Positions 31,760 to 38,139 of a DNA stretch of 38,139 nt are shown in pieces. The position numbers were made by a program, and so were the translations under genes. A model generated the notes under the pieces. The model saw only the letters and a list, made by a program, of their open reading frames with translations, made no database searches and was not told where the DNA came from. Position 1 is the first letter of the stretch; each line of letters begins with the position of its first letter. The stretch is from Candidatus Zixiibacteriota bacterium (GTDB taxonomy: Bacteria > Zixibacteria > MSB-5A5 > GN15 > FEB-12): contig JAHOYZ010000013.1 in NCBI GenBank assembly GCA_019038695.1, positions 1 through 38,139 of the forward strand. The letters are read 5' to 3'.

Positions 31760-32542
31760 TCATTGCGCCCACTTCGGCTTGCGTTTGTTAAGAAATGCAT
31801 CCATCCCCTCCTGACCCTCGTCGGAGACTCGTAAATGGGCGATCATCTCGGCCGTGTACGGTTTAAACTGCTCCGGCGACATAGCAGTAACTTCGCTGAC
31901 AAGTTTCTTGGCCATCGCCACCGCCTCGGGTCCAGAAGACAGTATCCATTTGATGAGTTTACCCACATCATCATCGAGCTGGTCATCATCAACGACCCGA
32001 TTAACCAGCCCGACCTCATGGGCGCGGTCGCCGTTCATGCGTTCGCCGGTGATAAACAGTTCACGCGTCTTTCCCTCGCCCATCTTCCTTATAACATAGG
32101 GACCGATACAGGCCGGGACGACACCAATCTTAACCTCGGAGAACGAAAACACCGCCGACCGGGCGGCAATAGCAATATCGCACACCGCGACAAAACCGGT
32201 CCCTCCACCAATAGCCGCGCCGTTGATCCGACCGATTACCGGACGCTTGCAGGTGTAGATACTGTAGAAGAGGTCAGCCAGGGCGTTTGATTCGGCGAGG
32301 TTTTCATCGAAGGTCTGTTTGATCACACCACGCATCCAGTTTAAATCGGCACCGGCACAGAAAGACTTACCGGTTCCGGTCAGAAGCACAACCCGAATGT
32401 CATCATCAGCCTTGATGTCCTCAAACACCTGGGTCATTTCAGAGATAACGGTGCCGTTAAAGGCGTTGTGAATCTCCGGTCGGTTAAACGTGACCTGGGC
32501 TTGCCGGTCTTTCTTTTCGTATGTAATCGTAGTCAAGTTCAT
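31760..32542 (-). CDS. liuC: Enoyl-CoA hydratase, methylglutaconyl-CoA hydratase-like
   Basis: Crotonase-fold enzyme, 260 residues. It would hydrate 3-methylglutaconyl-CoA to HMG-CoA in leucine breakdown. Visible: NRPEIHNAFN, the oxyanion-hole segment GKSFCAGADLNWMRG (GADLNWM is characteristic of methylglutaconyl-CoA hydratases), and the second oxyanion/catalytic block AAIGGGTGFVAVCDIAIAA. The context between MCC beta and the MCC biotin carboxylase supports the assignment. GGAGG lies 11 nt before the ATG, slightly far. Confidence 0.87.
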   Translation of the reverse strand: MNLTTITYEKKDRQAQVTFNRPEIHNAFNGTVISEMTQVFEDIKADDDIRVVLLTGTGKSFCAGADLNWMRGVIKQTFDENLAESNALADLFYSIYTCKRPVIGRINGAAIGGGTGFVAVCDIAIAARSAVFSFSEVKIGVVPACIGPYVIRKMGEGKTRELFITGERMNGDRAHEVGLVNRVVDDDQLDDDVGKLIKWILSSGPEAVAMAKKLVSEVTAMSPEQFKPYTAEMIAHLRVSDEGQEGMDAFLNKRKPKWAQ

Positions 32543-32563
32543 AGGTTTATCAACCTCCGGCTG

Positions 32564-34171
32564 TTACATCCTAAACACGCCGTATTTCTGGTCGGGAATC
32601 TCGGCGTTGAGCGATGTCGAAATACCCAGGGCTAATGCCTGGCGCGTCTCGGTGAAACCCAGCATGCCGTCATCCCACAGCCGCGCTCCGGAATAGTACG
32701 GTGTTGACTCTTCCTCGTACTTGTCAATTATCGGTTGGCGGATTTCATCAATCTCCTCAGGCGTCAGCTTGCGTCCTTCTTTCTCCAGTTGCCTGATTTT
32801 CACGGACGAAAGCACACCCGCTGCTTGCTCCCCCCCCATAACACAAATCTTGGCGTTGGGCCACATCCACATTATCCGCGGGAAATAACCGCGTCCACAC
32901 ATAGCGTAATTGCCTGCTCCATACGAACCGCCAACCACGATCGTGAACCGGGGTACATCAGCGTTAGCCACGGCGTGGACTAGTTTGGCGCCGTCACGCG
33001 CAATCCCCCCCGCTTCATATTTCTGTCCAACGATAAACCCGGAGATGTTCTGCAGGAAAAGAAGTGGAATCTTACGCTCTGTACAAAGCTCAATGAAATG
33101 GGCGCCCTTGAGTGATGACTCGGAGAAGAGTACACCATTATTGCCAAGGATTCCAACCGAATAACCCATTATACGGGCAAAACCGGTCACCAGAGTGGCG
33201 CCATACAGCTCCTTGAATTCATGGAATCGAGAACCGTCTACAATGCGGGCTATCACTTCGCGTACATCAAATGGTTTACGGATATCGTTCGAAACCACGC
33301 CGTATAGTTCGTCCGGATCGTAATATGGATCCTCTGGAGTGCCCCGATCCAGGGGAAATTTAGAGGAGCGGTTGAGGTTCTCTACGATATTCCGGCAGAT
33401 CTTGAGCGCATGTTCATCATTCTGGGCGTAGTGATCCGACACACCTGAAGTGCGACAATGGACATCAGCTCCACCCAGATCCTCCGCCGTCACATCGGCC
33501 CCGGTCGCCGCCTTCACAAGAGGGGGACCGCCAATGAAAATAGTCGCCTGCTTGCGCACCATGATCGTCTCGTCGGACATGGCCGGCAAGTAAGCTCCGC
33601 CTGCCGTACAGGAACCCATAACAACCGAAATCTGAGTAATTCCCTTGGCCGACATGCGTGCCTGGTTGAAGAAAATACGTCCGAAATTGTCCTTATCCGG
33701 AAAAACTCCCGACTGGCGGGGAAGAAATACCCCTCCGGAGTCGACCAGATAGATGCAGGGCAGATGATTATCCTCGGCAATCCGCTGAGCGCGGGCGTGT
33801 TTCCGAACTGTTATCGGATAGTAGGAACCTCCCTTGACAGTCGCATCGTTGGCAATGACCATTACTTCCCGGCCATGAACTGAACCGATGCCCGTAATCA
33901 ATCCCGCCGCTGGTGCATCATTACCGTAAATATCATAGGCGGCCAGCGAACTCAGTTCCAGAAATGGCGTGTTCTTATCCAGCAGGTGCGCTATACGGTC
34001 ACGAGTGAGCAGCTTCTTGCGATCCAGGTGACGTTGACGGGATTTCTCCGGACCACCAAGTTTGACCTTTTCAAGGCGTTCCTTGAATTCGGTATGCTGC
34101 TTCTTGTTGAGTTCGTAATTGAGTTTGAAATCTTCAGAGCTAGTGCTGATCTTCGTTTCTATCCTGAACAT
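32564..34171 (-). CDS. Methylcrotonyl-CoA carboxylase beta (carboxyltransferase) subunit
   Basis: Transfers CO2 from carboxybiotin to 3-methylcrotonyl-CoA. At 535 residues it has the exact length of the family. Its signature blocks are [57 protein letters not shown] and the [18 protein letters not shown] box that is close to invariant in MCC beta. The C-terminal half contains [20 protein letters not shown]. First gene of the four-gene leucine-type operon, which continues with the hydratase 21 nt downstream. Isovaleryl-CoA dehydrogenase may be one of the two acyl-CoA dehydrogenases at 24637-26928; HMG-CoA lyase is not in the window. Confidence 0.93.
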   Translation of the reverse strand: MFRIETKISTSSEDFKLNYELNKKQHTEFKERLEKVKLGGPEKSRQRHLDRKKLLTRDRIAHLLDKNTPFLELSSLAAYDIYGNDAPAAGLITGIGSVHGREVMVIANDATVKGGSYYPITVRKHARAQRIAEDNHLPCIYLVDSGGVFLPRQSGVFPDKDNFGRIFFNQARMSAKGITQISVVMGSCTAGGAYLPAMSDETIMVRKQATIFIGGPPLVKAATGADVTAEDLGGADVHCRTSGVSDHYAQNDEHALKICRNIVENLNRSSKFPLDRGTPEDPYYDPDELYGVVSNDIRKPFDVREVIARIVDGSRFHEFKELYGATLVTGFARIMGYSVGILGNNGVLFSESSLKGAHFIELCTERKIPLLFLQNISGFIVGQKYEAGGIARDGAKLVHAVANADVPRFTIVVGGSYGAGNYAMCGRGYFPRIMWMWPNAKICVMGGEQAAGVLSSVKIRQLEKEGRKLTPEEIDEIRQPIIDKYEEESTPYYSGARLWDDGMLGFTETRQALALGISTSLNAEIPDQKYGVFRM

Positions 34172-34290
34172 GCGCGCTTCTTCCGTTAGCTAAGGATGTC
34201 TCTATTCCGTGTCTGCGGTGATCCTCGCCACCGCCATTAGTCAGGAATATAGGTCGGCGCATCTCAGTTGTAAAGCTGTTCCCATCTGCG

Positions 34291-34785
34291 TTAGCTTTCG
34301 GACTTACCAACCCACCTGGGGGCGGAGTCGGTCTTCTGCCGTAAGATCAGATTCAATTGGGCGGCGTGATGCTGTACATGGCGCATCTTGTACAAAAGTA
34401 ACTCGGCGACAGTGATCTCAGGCCTTTCAAATCCACAACGTTGATGAGCCGTTTGGTCGTTCAAGCCTTCAATCCGTGCCCGACACTTATTACGGCCGTG
34501 TTTGAGATAGGTCAGCAGTTCATCCTTCGTATAGACCCGATCAGGAAAAGCACCCGCTGGGTCAAGTTCACTCAGGGTAAATGGGGCCGAAGGGGCAAAC
34601 CCTTCGGACGACTCTGACATGTAATAGTCGAGAAAAAACAGGGTGTGATAAGCTATGTACCAGAACTCCTGAGGTCCTGGGCGATCACCCCAGATTTCTT
34701 TGGGACAGGCTACGATAGCGTTTTCGAGCATGTCAATGGCTGCTCCGAACTGCTGCCAGATCATTGTTTTGAAGGTAGTGTTCAT
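34291..34785 (-). CDS. DinB-like (DinB_2) four-helix protein
   Basis: A 164-residue protein of the DinB/YfiT metal-binding helical bundle superfamily. Three histidines in the expected places can be seen: WYIAYHTLFFLDYY (first) and MRHVQHHAAQLNLIL (second and third, near 137-141). Members include bacillithiol-type S-transferases and maleylpyruvate isomerases; most are uncharacterised. AGGAGA lies before the ATG. It is 119 nt upstream of the MCC operon and may or may not share its promoter. Confidence 0.82.
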   Translation of the reverse strand: MNTTFKTMIWQQFGAAIDMLENAIVACPKEIWGDRPGPQEFWYIAYHTLFFLDYYMSESSEGFAPSAPFTLSELDPAGAFPDRVYTKDELLTYLKHGRNKCRARIEGLNDQTAHQRCGFERPEITVAELLLYKMRHVQHHAAQLNLILRQKTDSAPRWVGKSES

Positions 34786-34893
34786 TCTAAATCTCCTGAT
34801 AAACGCGGTTATAGGGTAACCTCCGCCCGGGATTCCTCATGGAGACCCCTACGATCCCCTTAATTGTATAACCGACAACCTGGGGTAGCAGTC

Positions 34894-34921
34894 GTAGGGC
34901 GGGTCCGTCCTCGAACCCGCC
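34894..34921 (+). repeat. REP-like hairpin with GTAG foot
   Basis: GTAG (34894-34897), then stem 34898-34907 with 34912-34921 (one mismatch) and a TCCT loop. Same subtype as 1681-1708 and 3069-3096, more than 30 kb away. Confidence 0.8.
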
Positions 34922-34928
34922 AACCACC

Positions 34929-34956
34929 GGCAGGTTTGAAGACAGATCTGCCCTAC
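34929..34956 (-). repeat. REP-like hairpin, inverted partner overlapping a stop codon
   Basis: A diverged copy (two stem mismatches, AAGA loop) with its CTAC foot at 34953-34956. With 34894-34921 it forms an inverted REP pair (BIME-like). The TAG stop of the upstream minus-strand gene lies within the foot. Confidence 0.7.
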
Positions 34957-36092
34957 GAGCCAGATAGCCGTACCGCCTGGATCATCAGGTCACGATGACT
35001 CTTATTCTCTCGATAGATTTTCTCATAGAAAGGCACAAAGTGCCCCTCGTCCATTCCAGTCAGAGGATAGACGAGTTCCTTGGTGTCAAGAACCATTCGA
35101 TTGTAGAACTTAGCCAGGCATTCAAACGCCTCGTACAGACGCTTCCCGTCATGCTCTCCGGTGGCAGCGAGCTCAAGATACGTTTCCATTAACAAGTGTG
35201 AACCAACCTCATGGCTCAAGAATTGACAAGTCTGATCGAATGGTTTGTCATAGTAGAACAGGTTCTTCGAGTAACCAATTGAATTAGCATCCGAGCCACC
35301 CTTGTTGGCAAAACAGAGGATAATCTCGTATTCGTCGGCCTTGAACTCGATACCCAACAATTGTTCCCATTGAGCGATCAGATCCCGACCCGCCACAAAC
35401 TCACTCATTTCCAAAAGCCTAGGCGTCATCGCCGCTACAGCTTCCGGCCAGACCTGTTCCCGATACGGTTCGATGCTGTTCATGAATATCTCGGCGGTTC
35501 GCCTGAAAAGATCGTGGAAGTCCTGGTCGGCATCGGCGGGGAAATCAAGTCCTTCGCGGACATGTTTCATGAGTGGATCGGACCAGTCATGTTCGGGGTA
35601 GCATTCGAACAAAGGAGATGGATCGCCCGAAAGAAGGATCCGACGGATCACATTGAAATAATCCTGAAAATCTCCCCTCGTTCCAAGCTTGAGCCAGGAC
35701 GGCAGGTAGATAAACGAACTGGCAAGTGTACTGGGCTCGCCGTGACCGATCCAGAGCAGAGAGCCATGATATCTTAAAAAAGCCAGGTCTTGAGGGTTTA
35801 CAACCTGACTGTACTTAGCAGCGTAATCGGATTCATAACCGATTTGGGCGGAGGCCAACATATGCCAGAGGAAGTTGGGACCGAAGCGGGTTGAAATTAT
35901 GATCGGCTTGGGCCATTCAGGTCGGGGAATTGAAATTTCATTGGGGGCAGCATGGACGCCACCATAGTCACCGGTAAGGTCAGGTACAAACTCGTGAAAG
36001 CGTTCAGATTCGGGATGCCGCAACTGGCCATGCGTGGTCTTGGATTTGAGGTCCTCTGGTTTGCTAGGGTGTCCATTACGTCTGCTCGTCAT
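34953..36092 (-). CDS. Uncharacterised protein with HEVGSH motif
   Basis: A protein of 379 residues from the ATG at 36092, which has GGAG upstream (the frame is open for 7 more codons). I do not recognise the family. A helix near three quarters of its length reads CQFLSHEVGSHLLMETYLEL. The HEVGSH is reminiscent of zinc-peptidase helices (HExxH with one extra residue) and could bind a metal together with acidic residues downstream. Other segments: STRFGPNFLWHMLASAQIGY, FLRYHGSLLWIGHGEP and YEIILCFANKGGSDANSIGYSKNLFYYDKPFDQT (split here: YEIILCFANKGG, then NSIGYSKNLFYYD). There is no signal peptide, so it is probably cytoplasmic. The last codon and stop run into a REP. Confidence 0.65.
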   Translation of the reverse strand: MTSRRNGHPSKPEDLKSKTTHGQLRHPESERFHEFVPDLTGDYGGVHAAPNEISIPRPEWPKPIIISTRFGPNFLWHMLASAQIGYESDYAAKYSQVVNPQDLAFLRYHGSLLWIGHGEPSTLASSFIYLPSWLKLGTRGDFQDYFNVIRRILLSGDPSPLFECYPEHDWSDPLMKHVREGLDFPADADQDFHDLFRRTAEIFMNSIEPYREQVWPEAVAAMTPRLLEMSEFVAGRDLIAQWEQLLGIEFKADEYEIILCFANKGGSDANSIGYSKNLFYYDKPFDQTCQFLSHEVGSHLLMETYLELAATGEHDGKRLYEAFECLAKFYNRMVLDTKELVYPLTGMDEGHFVPFYEKIYRENKSHRDLMIQAVRLSGS

Positions 36093-36132
36093 ACCTAAGC
36101 TCCGTGAACACATCCGATAGAGGCCGCTGTCT

Positions 36133-36627
36133 CTATAGTCCTAATAGTCCTATGATCGAACTGAGAGGACATTCGTTCGAAAGCACTATGTTGCCTGCTC
36201 TGCAGATTAGCCCTCCGATCAGGGCAAAGAGCATTGAGATGAGAGAGCCAAGAATCCCTGTAGTACATCTGTTCAACTCGATTACGGCTGGCTGACGGTT
36301 GCCTTTCGGATGACTCAGGAAACCTTTCGCAGCGGTCCAGGCGACCATTGCCACTGCAGCCCCTCCCACATCGAATGCAACGACGATGACAAAGAAGGCT
36401 CTCTCCCAGAGGGCATTGGAATCCTTACCAAACGTGGAACCCATGTACCAGCCCTTCCTCGGCGCCGCGACCGGATTGTCATTGTAGTAGTCGCACATCT
36501 GCGGGTCACCGCAAGCAAGAGACTTTCGTATACGCTTGAGTATCAGCCCCGTCAGCTTGCCCAAGAGTAGAGCGATCAGCAGTCCGACAATCCAAAGCCC
36601 CAACCCCAACACAACACTCTGGCACAT
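36133..36627 (-). CDS. Small uncharacterised membrane protein
   Basis: 164 residues with three likely membrane helices: VVLGLGLWIVGLLIALLLG (5-23), VIVVAFDVGGAAVAMVAW (about 82-99) and LGSLISMLFALIGGLI (about 128-143). Between the first two is a soluble loop with CGDPQMCDYYNDN. GGAGG lies 7 nt before the ATG, a strong ribosome site that supports a real gene. It precedes the HEVGSH gene by about 40 nt on the same strand and may be co-transcribed with it. No function can be inferred. Confidence 0.65.
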   Translation of the reverse strand: MCQSVVLGLGLWIVGLLIALLLGKLTGLILKRIRKSLACGDPQMCDYYNDNPVAAPRKGWYMGSTFGKDSNALWERAFFVIVVAFDVGGAAVAMVAWTAAKGFLSHPKGNRQPAVIELNRCTTGILGSLISMLFALIGGLICRAGNIVLSNECPLSSIIGLLGL

Positions 36628-36663
36628 ACATACACCTCCCTCGGCATGTTAGCCCTATGTAAA

Positions 36664-36693
36664 CTACCGGGCAGACGTCTCCGCCTGCCCGGT
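36664..36693. repeat. Strong intergenic hairpin (GGGCAGACG stem)
   Basis: ACCGGGCAGACG (36666-36677) pairs over 12 bp with CGCCTGCCCGGT (36682-36693, one wobble) around TCTC. It follows the DUF35 gene on the minus strand and could end that transcript, but no T run follows. It resembles 10840-10865 and 3551-3578. Confidence 0.6.
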
Positions 36694-36707
36694 TAAGTTT
36701 GATCAGC

Positions 36708-37109
36708 CTACCACCACTTCGGGGTAAATTTGTGACCGTAACTGAGGATATCGTGATGACCCTCGGTTTGGATGCGACGGAACTCAACCCGTACTTCCAT
36801 TCCGATTTTCACCGTATCCACATCAACGTCACACATCTGCCCAAAAATGCGGGTACCATCGGTTAGGTCGACGATAGCCAGCGCGTAGGGAGCCGTGTCG
36901 CCCCACTGACCCGGAGCAACCCGGATAACAGTGTAGGTTACAATCTTTCCTGTATCCGCAAGGCGCACGATTTCGTAATCCGTGTCGCCGTTCTCCGGAT
37001 CGATAGTCCGCACCGGATAGTAGGTCTTACCACTCTTCTTGAACTTGGAGGCTTCGCCACGGTACCGCGCCGGGTACTCTCTCCAGTTGCGTGCACTAAA
37101 TTGAGACAT
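36708..37109 (-). CDS. DUF35 OB-fold protein lacking the zinc-ribbon cysteines
   Basis: A 133-residue thiolase partner of the DUF35 (zinc ribbon plus OB fold) family, which binds acyl-CoA or CoA intermediates next to SCP-x-type thiolases or aldolases. The N-terminal ribbon reads RGEASKFKKSGKTYYPVR then TIDPENG. In typical members the corresponding positions are CxxC and CPxCG, so all four zinc ligands appear to be replaced. The OB-fold part is intact (IVTYTVIRVAPGQWGDTAPYALAIV, IFGQMCDVD, GMEVRVEFRRI). The ATG overlaps the thiolase stop (TGATG) and has GGAGG 7 nt upstream, so the two are translationally coupled. Confidence 0.85.
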   Translation of the reverse strand: MSQFSARNWREYPARYRGEASKFKKSGKTYYPVRTIDPENGDTDYEIVRLADTGKIVTYTVIRVAPGQWGDTAPYALAIVDLTDGTRIFGQMCDVDVDTVKIGMEVRVEFRRIQTEGHHDILSYGHKFTPKWW

Positions 37110-38139
37110 CACGCCACCTCCAGTATGTGAACGGTTGATGAGCCGCCGGAGCCGCCCATGTTCTGAGCCATGCCAATTTTCGGATTGCTCTTCAACTGGC
37201 GGTCGCCTTCGGCCTGACCGGTTAATTGTTTATAGACTTCAACTATCTGGGCAATACCAGTCGCGCCTACAGGATGGCCTTTCGACTTCAAACCACCCGA
37301 AGTGTTCACCGGGAACTTGCCGTCAAGAGCCGATGCTCCAGCCAAGATCGCATCACCAGCTTTGCCGGGTGCGTACACACCGATAGATTCTAAAACGACG
37401 AGTTCAGCAATCGTAAAACAATCATGAACTTCGGCGAACTGGATATCCTTAATCGTCTTGCCTGCCATCTTCAAAGCCCGATCAGACGCCAGAGTAGCCG
37501 CCTTGATTGTGGTCAAATCGGCCCGTTGGGCGAGCTGAATAGTGTCCGTAGCAGCACCGGAACCGAGCACCTTGATGTACGGCTTGCCGAGCTTCTTGGC
37601 AACTTCTTCAGTCGTCACAATCACCGCCGCAGCGCCATCAGTGATCGGCGAGCAGTCGAGAATACGTAGCGGGTCGGCAATCATTACCGAACCCTCAACC
37701 GTTTCCGGCTTAAGTTTAAACGGATACTGCGCAACGGGATTCATTGATCCGTTAAAGTGATTCTTCACTGAAATCGCCGTCAACATCTGTCGCGTCGTTC
37801 CATACTTAGCCATGTGAGCATTAGCCATCATAGCGTACAGCCCTGGGAATGTTGCTCCGTGGAAAACCTCGTACTCCTGGTCGGCGGCGGTGGCCAAAGC
37901 GGCCGTAGCATCATCGCCAGAGCAGTCAGTCATTTTTTCCACACCGGCAGCCATGACGATATCCGACATGCCCGAGGCGACTTCGATATAGGCAGAGCGG
38001 AAAGACAGCCCGCCCGAGGCACAGGCCGATTCGACGCGCGTGGCGGGAAGGCCCGGCATACCCATGTAGTCGGCCATCAACGAGCCGAGATGTTCCTGGT
38101 GGACAAATAGCCCACTGGACATACAGCCGATGTAAAGTG
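37109..38139 (-). CDS. SCP-x/archaeal-type thiolase (5' end outside the window)
   Basis: A thiolase-fold enzyme of the lipid-transfer (SCP2) or archaeal acetoacetyl-CoA thiolase type that works with DUF35 proteins. The frame stays open through the window edge (codons for YIGC precede the first ATG at 38122), so the N-terminus is missing. The nucleophile cysteine is in [12 protein letters not shown], histidine motifs are VHDCFT (replacing NEAF, as in this subfamily) and [10 protein letters not shown]. The C-terminal block is NMGGSGGSS, without the second cysteine of degradative thiolases. Probably acts on acyl-CoA breakdown or C-C bond formation together with the DUF35 protein. Confidence 0.92.
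   Translation of the reverse strand, partial: LYIGCMSSGLFVHQEHLGSLMADYMGMPGLPATRVESACASGGLSFRSAYIEVASGMSDIVMAAGVEKMTDCSGDDATAALATAADQEYEVFHGATFPGLYAMMANAHMAKYGTTRQMLTAISVKNHFNGSMNPVAQYPFKLKPETVEGSVMIADPLRILDCSPITDGAAAVIVTTEEVAKKLGKPYIKVLGSGAATDTIQLAQRADLTTIKAATLASDRALKMAGKTIKDIQFAEVHDCFTIAELVVLESIGVYAPGKAGDAILAGASALDGKFPVNTSGGLKSKGHPVGATGIAQIVEVYKQLTGQAEGDRQLKSNPKIGMAQNMGGSGGSSTVHILEVA

Overview
The window comes from a Gram-negative heterotrophic bacterium of roughly 50% GC. I infer the FCB superphylum, possibly candidate phylum Zixibacteria or a relative. The basis is a cluster of small outer-membrane beta-barrel proteins, a DUF5916/CBM9-type outer-membrane protein, an NfnAB pair, split biotin carboxylase and carrier subunits of the Bacteroidetes style, and abundant intergenic hairpin repeats. 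No rRNA, tRNA, CRISPR array or phage gene was recognised.

Layout. (1) 1-3645: queG (minus strand), then a repeat-rich accessory island. Its core is a REP-associated tyrosine transposase (RAYT, 2553-3053) surrounded by REP-like hairpins and by 216-bp diverged inverted repeats. A separate 786-bp unit (1718-2503) sits between a REP and the RAYT. It has 19-bp terminal inverted repeats, a perfect 6-bp flanking duplication (TTCATT) and a frameshifted membrane-protein gene, so it looks like a transposon insertion without a transposase. (2) 3646-10812: nfnA-nfnB (electron-bifurcating transhydrogenase), an ornithine aminotransferase-like enzyme, an EamA transporter, and an nfeD-slipin operon. (3) 10893-15138: a SEC-C protein with a nuclease-like N-terminus, a methyltransferase, dCMP deaminase and a type I glutamine synthetase. 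(4) 15156-18900 (minus strand): a large uncharacterised TIM-barrel-like protein next to a TetR regulator, then RpiB and a GNAT acetyltransferase. (5) 19002-22263 (minus strand): four outer-membrane beta-barrel genes, three of which are followed by near-identical terminators. (6) 22547-26928 (plus strand): thiolase, 3-hydroxyacyl-CoA dehydrogenase and two acyl-CoA dehydrogenases in one operon. (7) 27000-29363: the DUF5916 outer-membrane protein. (8) 29712-34785 (minus strand): a leucine-degradation type operon (methylcrotonyl-CoA carboxylase beta, methylglutaconyl-CoA hydratase, biotin carboxylase, biotin carrier), with a DinB-like gene upstream. (9) 34953-38139 (minus strand): an uncharacterised protein with an HEVGSH motif, a small membrane protein, and a thiolase/DUF35 pair. 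The thiolase runs off the window.

How the genes fit together: regions 6, 8 and 9 form an acyl-CoA and branched-chain amino-acid oxidation neighbourhood. NfnAB would balance the NADH, NADPH and ferredoxin pools that such oxidation feeds. Two cross-cutting signals stand out. First, REP-like hairpins with different stems share one geometry: a GTAG/GTGG foot, stems of about 10 bp and a loop of about 4 nt. They recur from 79 to 34956. Second, several unit-leading genes lack a Shine-Dalgarno sequence but carry a -10-like hexamer 5-8 nt before the start codon, which suggests leaderless mRNAs. Genes with leaders or inside operons mostly have clear GGAGG-type sites.
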